A DNA stretch of 11,403 nucleotides from JANYJJ01 sp043749975 (GTDB lineage Bacteria; Pseudomonadota; Gammaproteobacteria; Burkholderiales; Burkholderiaceae_C): contig JAYVCL010000119.1 of NCBI GenBank assembly GCA_043749975.1, positions 1 through 11,403 of the forward strand. The letters run 5' to 3'. The stretch's first letter is position 1. Every line of letters begins with the position of its first letter. Under the pieces are notes generated by a model. That model worked only from the letters and a program-made list of their open reading frames with translations. It made no database searches and had not been told where the DNA came from. The position numbers and the translations under genes are program-made. Of the stretch, positions 1 to 6,447 are shown in pieces.

Positions 1-157
1 GATGGGGGTCGACGCCGGCATCGAATATGCGAAGGGCGGCAAGAAGGCCAAGGGCTACACCGACACCGGCGTGACCTTGATCACCGACAAGCCGATGAAG
101 GGGGTGGACAGCAAGGACACCAAGGTCGGGACGGATTTGTGCTGGGGGAACAAGTAG
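1..157 (+). CDS. Sugar ABC transporter substrate-binding protein, C-terminal end (partial)
   Basis: This is the last 51 codons of a gene that enters from the left edge; the reading frame starts at base 2 and ends at TAG 155-157. The translation runs from MGVDAGIEYAKGGKK to TDLCWGNK. It matches the C-terminus of the complete binding protein encoded convergently at 224-1252 in 45 of 51 residues, so the two are paralogues arranged tail to tail. By that match it is the end of a periplasmic sugar-binding protein (type I periplasmic-binding/LacI-like fold) of an ABC importer. The start, signal peptide and most of the ligand site lie outside the window. Differences from the paralogue are clustered in the first part (I/V, E/A, Y/F, G/D, A/V), and the last 33 residues differ only by T/S. 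Permease and ATPase genes may lie to the left but cannot be seen. Confidence 0.88.
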   Translation, partial: MGVDAGIEYAKGGKKAKGYTDTGVTLITDKPMKGVDSKDTKVGTDLCWGNK

Positions 158-223
158 GCTGACCCCGCCGGCCCTCACCCCAACCCTCCCCCGGCAGGGG
201 AGGGCGCAAAACCGCCAACGCCC
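158..223. other. Short convergent intergenic spacer
   Basis: These 66 bp separate the stop codons of the two convergent binding-protein genes. The only structure seen is a C-rich segment that continues into the 184-204 hairpin. There is no room for a gene, and no ribosome-binding site is seen. Confidence 0.7.
184..204. terminator. Candidate bidirectional transcription terminator hairpin
   Basis: CCCTCCCC (184-191) pairs perfectly with GGGGAGGG (197-204) around a 5-base loop: eight pairs, seven of them G-C. It lies between two convergent stop codons (157 and 224), where a shared terminator is expected. No T-run follows on either strand, so it is not a canonical intrinsic terminator. The preceding C-rich bases (from about 174) resemble the CCCTCACCCCAACCC-type dispersed intergenic repeats common in GC-rich proteobacteria. 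That resemblance is from memory and not tested here. Confidence 0.5.
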
Positions 224-1252
224 TTACTTGTTGCCCCAGCACAGGTCCGTGCCGACCTTGGTGTCCTTGCTGTCGACGCCCTTCATCGGCTTGTCGCTGA
301 TCAAGGTCACGCCGGTGTCGGTGTAGCCCTTCACCTTCTTGCCGTCTTTCGCAAACGCCACACCCGCATCGACGCCCATGCTGGCCATCTTCAGCGGGTA
401 CTGCTGCGAGGTGGCGGCGATCACGCCGGCCTTCACGTTCTTGATGCCGGCGCAGCCGCCGTCCACCGAGACGATGACCACGCCCTTCTCCTTGCCCGCC
501 GCCTTCAGCGCCTGGTAGGCGCCTGCTGCAGCGGGCTCGTTGATGGTGTAGACGAGGTTGATGTCGGGGTTCTTTTGCAGGCAGTTTTCCATCGCCGTCT
601 GACCCTTGGCCGGGTCGCCGAAGCTGTCGGCCATGCAGACGATCTCGGCGCTCTTGGACAGCTCGTTGCTCTTCGCGTCGGCGGCTTGCAGGCCGAAGCC
701 CGACATGAAACCGTTGTGCCGCTGCGCGCCCACCGGGTGGCCGGGGAACAGGTCGAGCGTGGCGATCTTGGCCGGCTTGCCGGCCATGGCCACTTTCGCG
801 TACTGGCCGATCAACACGCCGGCCTTGTAGTTGTCGGTGGCGAACAGCGCGTCGGTGGCGTCGGCCGGGTCGGTCGGGCTGTCGAGTGCGATGAACATCA
901 CGCCTTGCGCCTGGGCCTTCTTGATCGACGGAATGATGGCCTTCGAATCGCTGGGCGTGATCAGGATCGTCTTGGCGCCGGCGGCCATCATGTTCTCGAT
1001 CGCGGTCACCTGGCCGGCGTTGTCGCCATCGGCCTTGCCTGCCGCCGCGATCAGCTTCGCGCCCTTGGCGGCGGCGGCAGCTTGTGCGCCTTCCTTCATC
1101 TTCACGAAGAAGGGGTTGGTGTCGGTCTTGGTGATGAGGCCGATCACGGGTTGGTCGGCTGCACTGGCAAGGTTCGAAGCCAGGCTGGCGGCGAGCGTGG
1201 CGGCCACGGTGGCGGCCAGAGCGACGGCGGTCAAGAGGGGTGTCTTCAGCAT
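224..1252 (-). CDS. Sugar (probably fructose) ABC transporter periplasmic binding protein
   Basis: 342 residues. It captures a sugar in the periplasm and delivers it to an ABC importer. Residues 1-31 form a signal peptide: basic MLK start, long Ala/Leu/Val core, and an Ala-Ser-Ala cleavage site before ADQPVIG. The mature part has the type I periplasmic-binding fold. An N-lobe starts at about 35 with IGLITKTDTNPFF (38-49); the ITPSDSKAI segment lies at 98-106 and the C-lobe includes NEPAAAGAYQALK (238-250) and VSVDGG (261-266). This pattern resembles FrcB-like fructose-binding proteins, and the divergent fructokinase-like gene fits. The ligand is still an inference. ATG at 1252 is chosen because GGAGA lies 8 bases upstream and the signal peptide starts there; the longer in-frame extension to 1387 lacks signal-peptide character and overlaps the promoter/operator. 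Four cysteines in the mature part could form disulfides. No permease or ATPase gene is adjacent on this strand. The convergent partner at 1-157 is a close paralogue. Confidence 0.93.
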   Translation of the reverse strand: MLKTPLLTAVALAATVAATLAASLASNLASAADQPVIGLITKTDTNPFFVKMKEGAQAAAAAKGAKLIAAAGKADGDNAGQVTAIENMMAAGAKTILITPSDSKAIIPSIKKAQAQGVMFIALDSPTDPADATDALFATDNYKAGVLIGQYAKVAMAGKPAKIATLDLFPGHPVGAQRHNGFMSGFGLQAADAKSNELSKSAEIVCMADSFGDPAKGQTAMENCLQKNPDINLVYTINEPAAAGAYQALKAAGKEKGVVIVSVDGGCAGIKNVKAGVIAATSQQYPLKMASMGVDAGVAFAKDGKKVKGYTDTGVTLISDKPMKGVDSKDTKVGTDLCWGNK

Positions 1253-1370
1253 GATGAGTGTCTCCATGATTCGAGGAGCGGTCGGCGTGCAGACCGCAAT
1301 GGTGGGGTGTGGGGCGTTGCTCGCTGCTGCCGGCGCGAATTGAAAGCGGGTGCGCAACAGCGTGATGGCA

Positions 1371-1399
1371 ATTTTGGGCGACGCCAATTAATAAATCAA
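1371..1399 (-). promoter_or_regulatory. Predicted sigma-70 promoter of the sugar-binding protein gene
   Basis: On the minus strand there is a TTGATT -35 box (1399-1394), a 17-base spacer and a CAAAAT -10 box (1376-1371). Each box matches the consensus at four of six positions with optimal spacing. Transcription would begin near 1364, giving a leader of about 110 bases before the ATG at 1252. The -35 box and part of the spacer lie inside the 1387-1413 palindrome, so a bound protein would block RNA polymerase. No equally good promoter was found on the plus strand for the kinase. Confidence 0.5.
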
Positions 1400-1413
1400 G
1401 TTGATTTATTAAT
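1387..1413. promoter_or_regulatory. Perfect 27-bp palindrome, probable shared operator
   Basis: ATTAATAAATCAA (1387-1399) and TTGATTTATTAAT (1401-1413) are perfect reverse complements around a single central G. It is a 13-bp-arm AT-rich palindrome in an otherwise very GC-rich region. It sits midway in the divergent region between the sugar-binding protein gene and the kinase gene and overlaps the predicted -35 box of the former. The size, symmetry and position are typical of a repressor operator. Sugar regulators of the ROK or LacI type are candidates by context, but no regulator gene is in the window, so the binding protein is unknown. Confidence 0.75.
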
Positions 1414-1482
1414 GGAAAACCCGGGTGTTCAAGCGGAACTCGTCGCGACATGCTCGGGCCCAATCAACGATGGGAGACCGCT

Positions 1483-2433
1483 GTGATCGTGGTGTGTGGC
1501 GAGGCCTTGATGGATGTGTTTGCCGCCGGTGAAACCGCCACCGGCCTGAGTCTGGACGCACGCGTGGGCGGCTCGCCGTTCAACGTCGCCGTCGGACTGG
1601 CGCGGCTGGCGCAGCCGGTCGTGTTTTTCTCGGCCGTCTCGACCGGTTTTCTGGGCGAGCGCCTGATGCGCACCCTGCTGGACGAAGGTGTGGACACCGC
1701 TGCGGTGGCGCGCACCCCGGCGCCCACCACGCTCAGCCTGGTCGGCCTGGATGCGCTGGGCGTGCCTTCGTATTCGTTCTACGGCGAGGGCGGGGCCGAC
1801 CGCTTGCTGCACCTGGCCGACCTGGCTTGCGTGCCACCCGACATCCGAGCCGTGAGCATCGGCTCGTATGCCACCGTGGTCGAGCCGATTGCCTCGACCT
1901 TGCGCGCGCTGGTCGAGCGTGAACGCGCCAGGAGAAGCGACGGCGCGCTGATCGCGTTCGACCCGAACATCCGTCTCAACGTGCAGCCCGACCTGCAACG
2001 CTGGCGCGAGCAACTCGCGTGGATGTTGCCGCGCACCGACCTGCTCAAGGTCAGCGAAGAAGACCTCGACCTGTTGCAACCGGGCACGCCGCCGGATGCC
2101 TTTGCGGACAGTGCGCTGGCGCAAGGCGTCGGCTGCGTGGTCGTCACCCGCGGTGCCCTTGGCGCGATCGGCTGGACCGCCGACGCACGCGTCGAAGTGC
2201 CACCGGTGCAGGTGGCCGTGATCGACACCGTGGGTGCCGGCGACACCTTCCAGGCGGCGCTGCTCGCCTGGCTGGCCGAGCACGGCGCACTGGCCGCCAA
2301 GGCGCTGGCGGCGCTCTCGCAAGGCGAATTGCGCGACGCGCTGGGGTTCGCGGCGCAGGCCGCCGCGATCACCTGCTCGCGGCGCGGTGCCGACATGCCT
2401 CGGCGCAGCGAGTTGCCCGCCATCACGCCCTGA
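1483..2433 (+). CDS. PfkB-family carbohydrate kinase, probable fructokinase
   Basis: 316 residues. It is predicted to phosphorylate a sugar, probably fructose to fructose 6-phosphate with ATP, in the cytoplasm. The N-terminus IVVCGEALMDVF (2-13) and the GGSPFNVAVGLARL block (29-42) form PfkB signature 1, with the Gly-Gly pair and Asn34 contacting the sugar. FDPNIR (159-164), KVSEEDL (189-195) and VTRGALGA (221-228) are the usual middle blocks. DTVGAGDTF (248-256) is signature 2, with catalytic base Asp254 and the anion hole. The length is normal for fructokinases. GTG at 1483 is chosen because GGGAGA (1472-1477) lies 5 bases upstream and the family N-terminus starts exactly there; the in-frame ATG at 1450 would add 11 unrelated residues. 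The gene is divergent from the binding-protein gene and shares its operator region. Substrate specificity within the family (fructose, 2-keto-3-deoxygluconate, ribose and others) cannot be proved from sequence; fructose is favoured by the neighbour. Confidence 0.92.
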   Translation: MIVVCGEALMDVFAAGETATGLSLDARVGGSPFNVAVGLARLAQPVVFFSAVSTGFLGERLMRTLLDEGVDTAAVARTPAPTTLSLVGLDALGVPSYSFYGEGGADRLLHLADLACVPPDIRAVSIGSYATVVEPIASTLRALVERERARRSDGALIAFDPNIRLNVQPDLQRWREQLAWMLPRTDLLKVSEEDLDLLQPGTPPDAFADSALAQGVGCVVVTRGALGAIGWTADARVEVPPVQVAVIDTVGAGDTFQAALLAWLAEHGALAAKALAALSQGELRDALGFAAQAAAITCSRRGADMPRRSELPAITP

Positions 2434-2575
2434 CGCCGCGCCGCCGGCCCGACGCGCGGTCAAGGCACGGTCTTTGAAGGGATAGCTTTCCAAGGCAAGG
2501 ATTCGCGCTCTGTGCGCTGTGATACAAAGGGGACCGTTTTCGCAGCAGTCGGACCGAAGACGAAATCAGAAACGA

Positions 2576-2597
2576 CCGCGCGACCTGGCTCGCGCGG
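2576..2597 (+). promoter_or_regulatory. Strong 5'-leader hairpin ahead of the diguanylate cyclase gene
   Basis: CCGCGCGA (2576-2583) pairs perfectly with TCGCGCGG (2590-2597) around a 6-base loop. It ends 5 bases before the ribosome-binding site (2603-2608). It could modulate translation or mRNA stability. It does not resemble a c-di-GMP riboswitch that I know. The rest of the 182-bp spacer 2434-2615 shows no gene and no convincing -35/-10 pair. Confidence 0.4.
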
Positions 2598-2615
2598 AAC
2601 TGCAGGAACCTTCGC

Positions 2616-4055
2616 ATGTGCAGCCACCGGGTTCAGTTCTACGACAGCGACGCTTTTCTGCTGCGCACCGTGCTCGATTTTGTCGAGCCTTCACGCCGGA
2701 CCGGCGACGCCGTGCTCATCATCGCGACCCCCGACCATCGGGGCGCTTTGCAAGCCGCGCTGGGCTGCGGCGTGGCGGCGGTGCAGCCCGACGGACGCGA
2801 CCACTGCGTCTTCCTCGACGCCGGTGAAATGCTCGCCACCTTCATGGTCGACGCCATGCCGGACGAACAGCGCTTCACCGAGGTGGTCGGCGGCCTGCTG
2901 AGCCAGCTTTCGGACAACGGCCAGCGGCGCGTCAGCGCGTTCGGCGAAATGGTTGCCGTGCTGTACGCCCAAGACAACGCTGCAGCCGCGGTTCGCCTGG
3001 AGCAGCTCTGGGAGACGCTGGCACAGCAGCACCGGCTCGACCTGCTGTGCGCTTATCCGCTCAGCGCCTTTCCGGACGACGGGCACCGCCAGGCGTTCGA
3101 ATGCATCTGTGCTGCGCACTCGCATGTCAACCTGATCGAGCAGATCGACGCGGCCAGCGAGCGCGACCAGTTGCACCGCAGCGTCGCGCTGTTGCAGCAA
3201 CGCGCCAATTCGCTCGAAAGCGAGTTGCGTCGGCGGCATGATTTCGAGGACGCGCTGGCGTCGCAGTACACCCGCATTGCGATGTTGACCTCGGCCCAGG
3301 CCGAACTCGAAAGCCTGGCCGGCCAGGATGCGCTCACCGGCCTGGCGAACCGCCGCATCTTCACCGACCGCCTGGCGCACGCCATCGAGCGGGCGGCACG
3401 CACAGACAGCCCGCTGGCGCTGATCTACATCGACCTCGACGAGTTCAAGGCGCTGAACGACAACCACGGCCACGACGCCGGTGACGAGTTGCTGCAGCAA
3501 GTGGCCGCACGGTTGAAGCTGTGCGTGCGCACCGCCGACACGGTGTGCCGTTGGGGCGGCGACGAGTTCGCCGTCATCGCCGAGGCAGCCGACGCGGCGC
3601 AAGCCGGCGTGCTAGTGCAGCGCATCGTCGTCGCATTGGCCGAGCCGTTCGTGCTGCGCGATGCGTCGAGCATCGATGTTTCGGCCAGCGTCGGGCTGGC
3701 TCAGTACCCCGGCGACGCTGCCGACGCTCAGGCCTTGCTGCACAACGCCGACGCGGCCATGTACCGCGCCAAGCGGGCTGGCAAGGCCGGCCATGTCGAG
3801 ACTGCGACCCGCCCTGCAGCGCTCGACGCCAAAGCCGATGAACCGGCCCGCAAAGCGCCACGCGGCAACGGCACGGGCGACGACGTCGGCTTGCTGACGG
3901 TGGAAGCGGCGGCCGGCAAGCTGCGGCTGAGCCGGCCGCACGTGCTCAAACTGATCGCCGAGCAGCGTTTCAACCACGTCGTCACGCAGCACGGCGGCAC
4001 GCCGTTGATTCCGTTGCACGAGGTGACCCGCGTCGAGCTGGAAATTCGCGGTTGA
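2616..4055 (+). CDS. Diguanylate cyclase with MEDS-like sensor and C-terminal helix-turn-helix
   Basis: 479 residues, predicted cytoplasmic with no membrane segment. It should make c-di-GMP from two GTP. Residues 1-170 resemble the MEDS sensory domain (HRVQFYD at 4-10, then GDAVLIIATPDHR at 30-42), as found in DcmR-type regulators. Residues 172-235 are a heptad-rich coiled coil. The GGDEF domain spans about 236-395: DALTGLANRR (238-247), YIDLDEFKALND (271-282), and the active-site motif RWGGDEF with GGDEF at 314-318. The inhibitory-site motif RxxD is intact as RTAD at 305-308, so product inhibition is likely. After a charged linker (396-424), residues 426-475 read LLTVEAAAGKLRLSRPHVLKLI and PLIPLHEVTRVELE, like the excisionase/MerR-type helix-turn-helix. 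That C-terminal domain is unusual on a cyclase. The ATG is supported by CAGGAA (2603-2608) 7 bases upstream. The gene stands alone. Cyclase activity is well supported, the MEDS assignment is good, and DNA binding is inferred. Confidence 0.93.
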   Translation: MCSHRVQFYDSDAFLLRTVLDFVEPSRRTGDAVLIIATPDHRGALQAALGCGVAAVQPDGRDHCVFLDAGEMLATFMVDAMPDEQRFTEVVGGLLSQLSDNGQRRVSAFGEMVAVLYAQDNAAAAVRLEQLWETLAQQHRLDLLCAYPLSAFPDDGHRQAFECICAAHSHVNLIEQIDAASERDQLHRSVALLQQRANSLESELRRRHDFEDALASQYTRIAMLTSAQAELESLAGQDALTGLANRRIFTDRLAHAIERAARTDSPLALIYIDLDEFKALNDNHGHDAGDELLQQVAARLKLCVRTADTVCRWGGDEFAVIAEAADAAQAGVLVQRIVVALAEPFVLRDASSIDVSASVGLAQYPGDAADAQALLHNADAAMYRAKRAGKAGHVETATRPAALDAKADEPARKAPRGNGTGDDVGLLTVEAAAGKLRLSRPHVLKLIAEQRFNHVVTQHGGTPLIPLHEVTRVELEIRG

Positions 4056-4060
4056 GCGCG

Positions 4061-4131
4061 CCCCCGAGGGGGTGAGAAACACTTGGGGCGGCCCCGGCAT
4101 CTTTCTACGGCATGCGCAAGTTGAATGCCGG
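4061..4131. terminator. Inverted repeats between convergent genes, possible terminators
   Basis: The 89-bp spacer between the cyclase stop (4055) and the aminotransferase stop (4145) holds three small inverted repeats. CCCC (4061-4064) pairs with GGGG (4069-4072). GGGG (4085-4088) pairs with CCCC (4092-4095). CCGGCAT (4094-4100) pairs with ATGCCGG (4125-4131) across 24 bases. None is followed by a T-run, so terminator function is only suggested by the convergent position. Confidence 0.3.
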
Positions 4132-4144
4132 CGGCGATTTCATG

Positions 4145-5347
4145 TCAACTCGCCAACACCTTGGCAATCGCCGCAGCCACTGCGTCCAGGTTGCGGCTGT
4201 TCAACGCGGCGATGCAGATGCGGCCCGAGTCGAGGCCGTAAATGCCGAACTCGCTGCGCAGGCGCTGCATCTGCGGCGTGCTCAGGCCCGAATAGCTGAA
4301 CATGCCCTGCTGGCGCGTGATGAATGACAGGTCTTGCGTCACGCCGGCCGCCTTCAACTTGTCGACCAGCGCGCCGCGCATCTGCTTGATGCGCAGCCGC
4401 ATCGCGGTCAGTTCGCCTTCCCACAGGCTGCGCAGTGCCGGCGTGGTCAGCACCGTGGCCACCACCTGCGCGCCTTGTGTCGGCGGGCTGGAATAGTTGG
4501 TGCGGATCACGATCTTCAACTGGCTCAACACGCGCGCCGCTTCGTCCTTGCTGGCGCACACGACGCTGAGCGCGCCGACGCGTTCGCCGTACAGCGAGAA
4601 GCTCTTCGAGAACGAGGTCGAGACGAAGAAGCTCATGCCGGCAGCGAGAAACTGCTGGATCACCGCGCCGTCCTGCTCGATGCCCTCACCGAAGCCCTGG
4701 TAGGCCATGTCGAGGAAGGGCACCAGCGATTTCGCCTTCAGCACCGTCACCACCTGTGCCCACTGCCCGGGCGTGAGGTCGCAGCCGGTGGGGTTGTGGC
4801 AGCAGGCGTGCAGCGAGACGATGCTGCCCGCCGCTGCGCCACTCAGCGCGGCCAGCATGGCCTCGAAGCGGATGCCGCGCCCCTGCGCGTCGTAGTACGG
4901 ATAGGCGTCGACCGCAAAGCCGGCGCTGCTGAACAGCGCACGGTGGTTTTCCCAACTCGGGTCGCTGATGAACACGCTCGCGGTCGGGCTCATCTTCTTC
5001 AAGAAGTCGGCACCCAGCTTGAGCCCGCCGGTGCCGCCCACGGCCTGCACCGTGACCACGCGGCCCGAGGTCACGGCCTCGCTGTGGGCACCGAAGACCA
5101 GGCCTTGCACCGCTTCGTCGTAGGCCTTGATCCCGTCGATCGGCAGGTAGCCGTGCGCCTTGGCTGCCTCGAGCATTTGCCGCTCGGCCTGCGCCACGCA
5201 TTGCAGCAATGGCAGCTTGCCCGAGTCGTCGTTGTAGACCCCGACACCGAGGTTCACCTTGGCGGGATTGGGGTCGGCGTTGAACTGCTCGGTCAGGCCC
5301 AGGATCGGGTCGCGCGGGGCCATCTCGATGGCGGTGAAGAGTGACAT
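4145..5347 (-). CDS. tyrB: Aspartate/aromatic amino acid aminotransferase (class I, PLP-dependent)
   Basis: 400 residues, cytoplasmic. It transfers an amino group between aromatic amino acids or aspartate and 2-oxo acids such as 2-oxoglutarate. Family Ia residues are all present: PLP Schiff-base Lys248 in TSFSKSF, Arg256 (phosphate) in LYGERVG, Asn185 in HNPTG, Asp213 and Tyr216 in FLDMAYQGF, stacking Trp132 in SWENH, and carboxylate-binding Arg376 in DSGRICIA. The C-terminal third (IRTNYSSPPTQGAQVV, GMFSYSGLS) is closer to my recollection of E. coli TyrB than of AspC, so aromatic activity is favoured; aspartate activity is also likely. ATG at 5347 is chosen because MSLFTAIEMAPRDPILGL aligns with the start of AspC/TyrB; the ribosome-binding site is weak (AGAAAG). 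The in-frame ATG at 5389 would add 14 residues and has no ribosome-binding site. The gene follows the reductase gene by 65 bases on the same strand and is probably cotranscribed with it. Confidence 0.94.
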   Translation of the reverse strand: MSLFTAIEMAPRDPILGLTEQFNADPNPAKVNLGVGVYNDDSGKLPLLQCVAQAERQMLEAAKAHGYLPIDGIKAYDEAVQGLVFGAHSEAVTSGRVVTVQAVGGTGGLKLGADFLKKMSPTASVFISDPSWENHRALFSSAGFAVDAYPYYDAQGRGIRFEAMLAALSGAAAGSIVSLHACCHNPTGCDLTPGQWAQVVTVLKAKSLVPFLDMAYQGFGEGIEQDGAVIQQFLAAGMSFFVSTSFSKSFSLYGERVGALSVVCASKDEAARVLSQLKIVIRTNYSSPPTQGAQVVATVLTTPALRSLWEGELTAMRLRIKQMRGALVDKLKAAGVTQDLSFITRQQGMFSYSGLSTPQMQRLRSEFGIYGLDSGRICIAALNSRNLDAVAAAIAKVLAS

Positions 5348-5412
5348 GGCGGCTTTCTGTGGCGGATGGGTGGCGGGGACGCTGTTCATTTTAGTGAACC
5401 CGCATCGCCGCT

Positions 5413-6420
5413 TCAACCGACAACGACGCCGACGCCGACACCGACGCCGTAGAGCCCGCGCGTTTGCGCCATCAGCCGTGTCAATCCGAGCAAGGTGTCG
5501 ATCTCGGCGGTGGGCGCGCCGACGGCCTGGCCGATCTCGCGCACCACCGTCACCAGTGCGTCCAGCTCGATCGCGCGGCCCGCCTGCACGTCTTGCAGCA
5601 TCGAGGTCTTGAAGGCGCCCAGCTTGCGGGTCACCGCATGGCGGTCTTCACCGCTTTGTGCGATCGGGCAGCCGATGCGGGCACCGATTTCTTTCGCCTC
5701 GGCCATGGCGCGCAAGATGAAAGCGCGCACCAGCGGGTCGTCCAGAATGCGGTCGCAGGTGGCACCCGTCAACGCCGACACCGGGTTCATCGTCATGTTG
5801 CCCCAGAGCTTGAACCAGATGTCTTTCTGGATGCAGGCCGAGACCTCGATTTCGAAGCCGGGACCGCGCAGCAAGCCTGCCAGCGCGTCGAGCCGCTTCG
5901 AGACACCGCCGGCCGGCTCGCCCAGGATCAGCCTGTGGCCGAAGCCGTGGCGCACCAGGCCGGGCTCGGGCATCGAACAGGTGGCGTGCACCACGCCGCC
6001 GATCACGTGTTGCGCGGGAATACCGCGGGCGATGCTGCCGTCGGCGTCCACCGCCTTCAATGGCATGCCGGCATGGACCCCGCCGAAGTCGTTGAAGAAC
6101 CACCACGGCACGCCGTTCATCGCGGTCAGCACGACCGTGTCGGGCCCCAGCAGCGGCGCCATTCCTCGCGCCACGCCGGCCAGTGTCTGCGCCTTCACCG
6201 CCACCACCACGAGGTCTTGCACACCCAGCGCAGCCGGGTTTTCGGCCACCACAACCGGCGCGGTGACGAGGCGGTCGCCCAGTTGCAGCCGCCAGCCGTG
6301 CATGCGCAGCGCCTGCGCGACGGCCCCGCGCGCGATGGCCGACACCGCCACGCCGGACGCAGCCAGCCGCGTGCCGATGAACCCGCCGATGGCACCCGCG
6401 CCGTAGATGCAGATCTTCAT
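5413..6420 (-). CDS. Ketopantoate reductase-family (2-dehydropantoate 2-reductase) oxidoreductase
   Basis: 335 residues, cytoplasmic, NAD(P)H-dependent. Family members reduce 2-dehydropantoate to pantoate for pantothenate/CoA synthesis. The Rossmann motif GAGAIG is at 7-12 right after the start (MKICIYGAGAIGGFIG). VVVAVKAQ (71-78), the conserved Asn102 in MNGVPWWFF, and the C-domain IWFKLWGNMTMNPVSALTG (201-219, candidate catalytic Lys204) and RAIELDAL (282-289) are typical. ATG at 6420 has GGAG 6 bases upstream and coincides with the nucleotide-binding strand; the upstream in-frame extension to 6558 is noncoding in character. The NGVPWWFF form is a PanE-like subfamily, and at 335 residues it is longer than E. 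coli PanE (about 303), so the true substrate could be another 2-oxo acid. The C-terminus ends in a Gly-Val tandem repeat encoded by hexanucleotides at 5419-5448. It is the first gene of a probable operon with the aminotransferase. Confidence 0.9.
   Translation of the reverse strand: MKICIYGAGAIGGFIGTRLAASGVAVSAIARGAVAQALRMHGWRLQLGDRLVTAPVVVAENPAALGVQDLVVVAVKAQTLAGVARGMAPLLGPDTVVLTAMNGVPWWFFNDFGGVHAGMPLKAVDADGSIARGIPAQHVIGGVVHATCSMPEPGLVRHGFGHRLILGEPAGGVSKRLDALAGLLRGPGFEIEVSACIQKDIWFKLWGNMTMNPVSALTGATCDRILDDPLVRAFILRAMAEAKEIGARIGCPIAQSGEDRHAVTRKLGAFKTSMLQDVQAGRAIELDALVTVVREIGQAVGAPTAEIDTLLGLTRLMAQTRGLYGVGVGVGVVVG
5419..5448. repeat. Hexanucleotide tandem repeat in the 3' end of the reductase gene
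   Basis: Five consecutive 6-base units on the plus strand: GACAAC, GACGCC, GACGCC, GACACC, GACGCC. On the coding (minus) strand they encode the Gly-Val repeat at the end of the reductase. Unit changes would add or remove Gly-Val pairs without a frameshift. Confidence 0.85.
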
Positions 6421-6447
6421 GTGGGGCTCCGTCGGGTCGAGTCGTGT

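Noticed and set aside
81..1463. Long minus-strand 460-codon open frame over the binding-protein gene
   Set aside because: Its translation is Arg/Gly/His-rich with no family motifs, it overlaps the well-supported binding-protein gene in another frame, and it crosses the promoter/operator. It is a GC-bias shadow.
575..1486. Plus-strand 303-codon open frame antisense to the binding-protein gene
   Set aside because: Low-information antisense frame of a high-GC gene, with no ribosome-binding site and no recognisable domain.
1429..2493. Minus-strand 354-codon open frame antisense to the kinase gene
   Set aside because: The opposite strand carries all PfkB signatures; this frame is a composition artefact rich in Arg, Gln and His.
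2521..2530. GATACA as a -10 box for the cyclase gene
   Set aside because: Only three consensus matches and no -35 box at suitable spacing.
2521..2615. c-di-GMP riboswitch in the cyclase leader
   Set aside because: I could not find the paired helices, GNRA loop and conserved core of class I or the pseudoknot of class II; only a simple hairpin is present.
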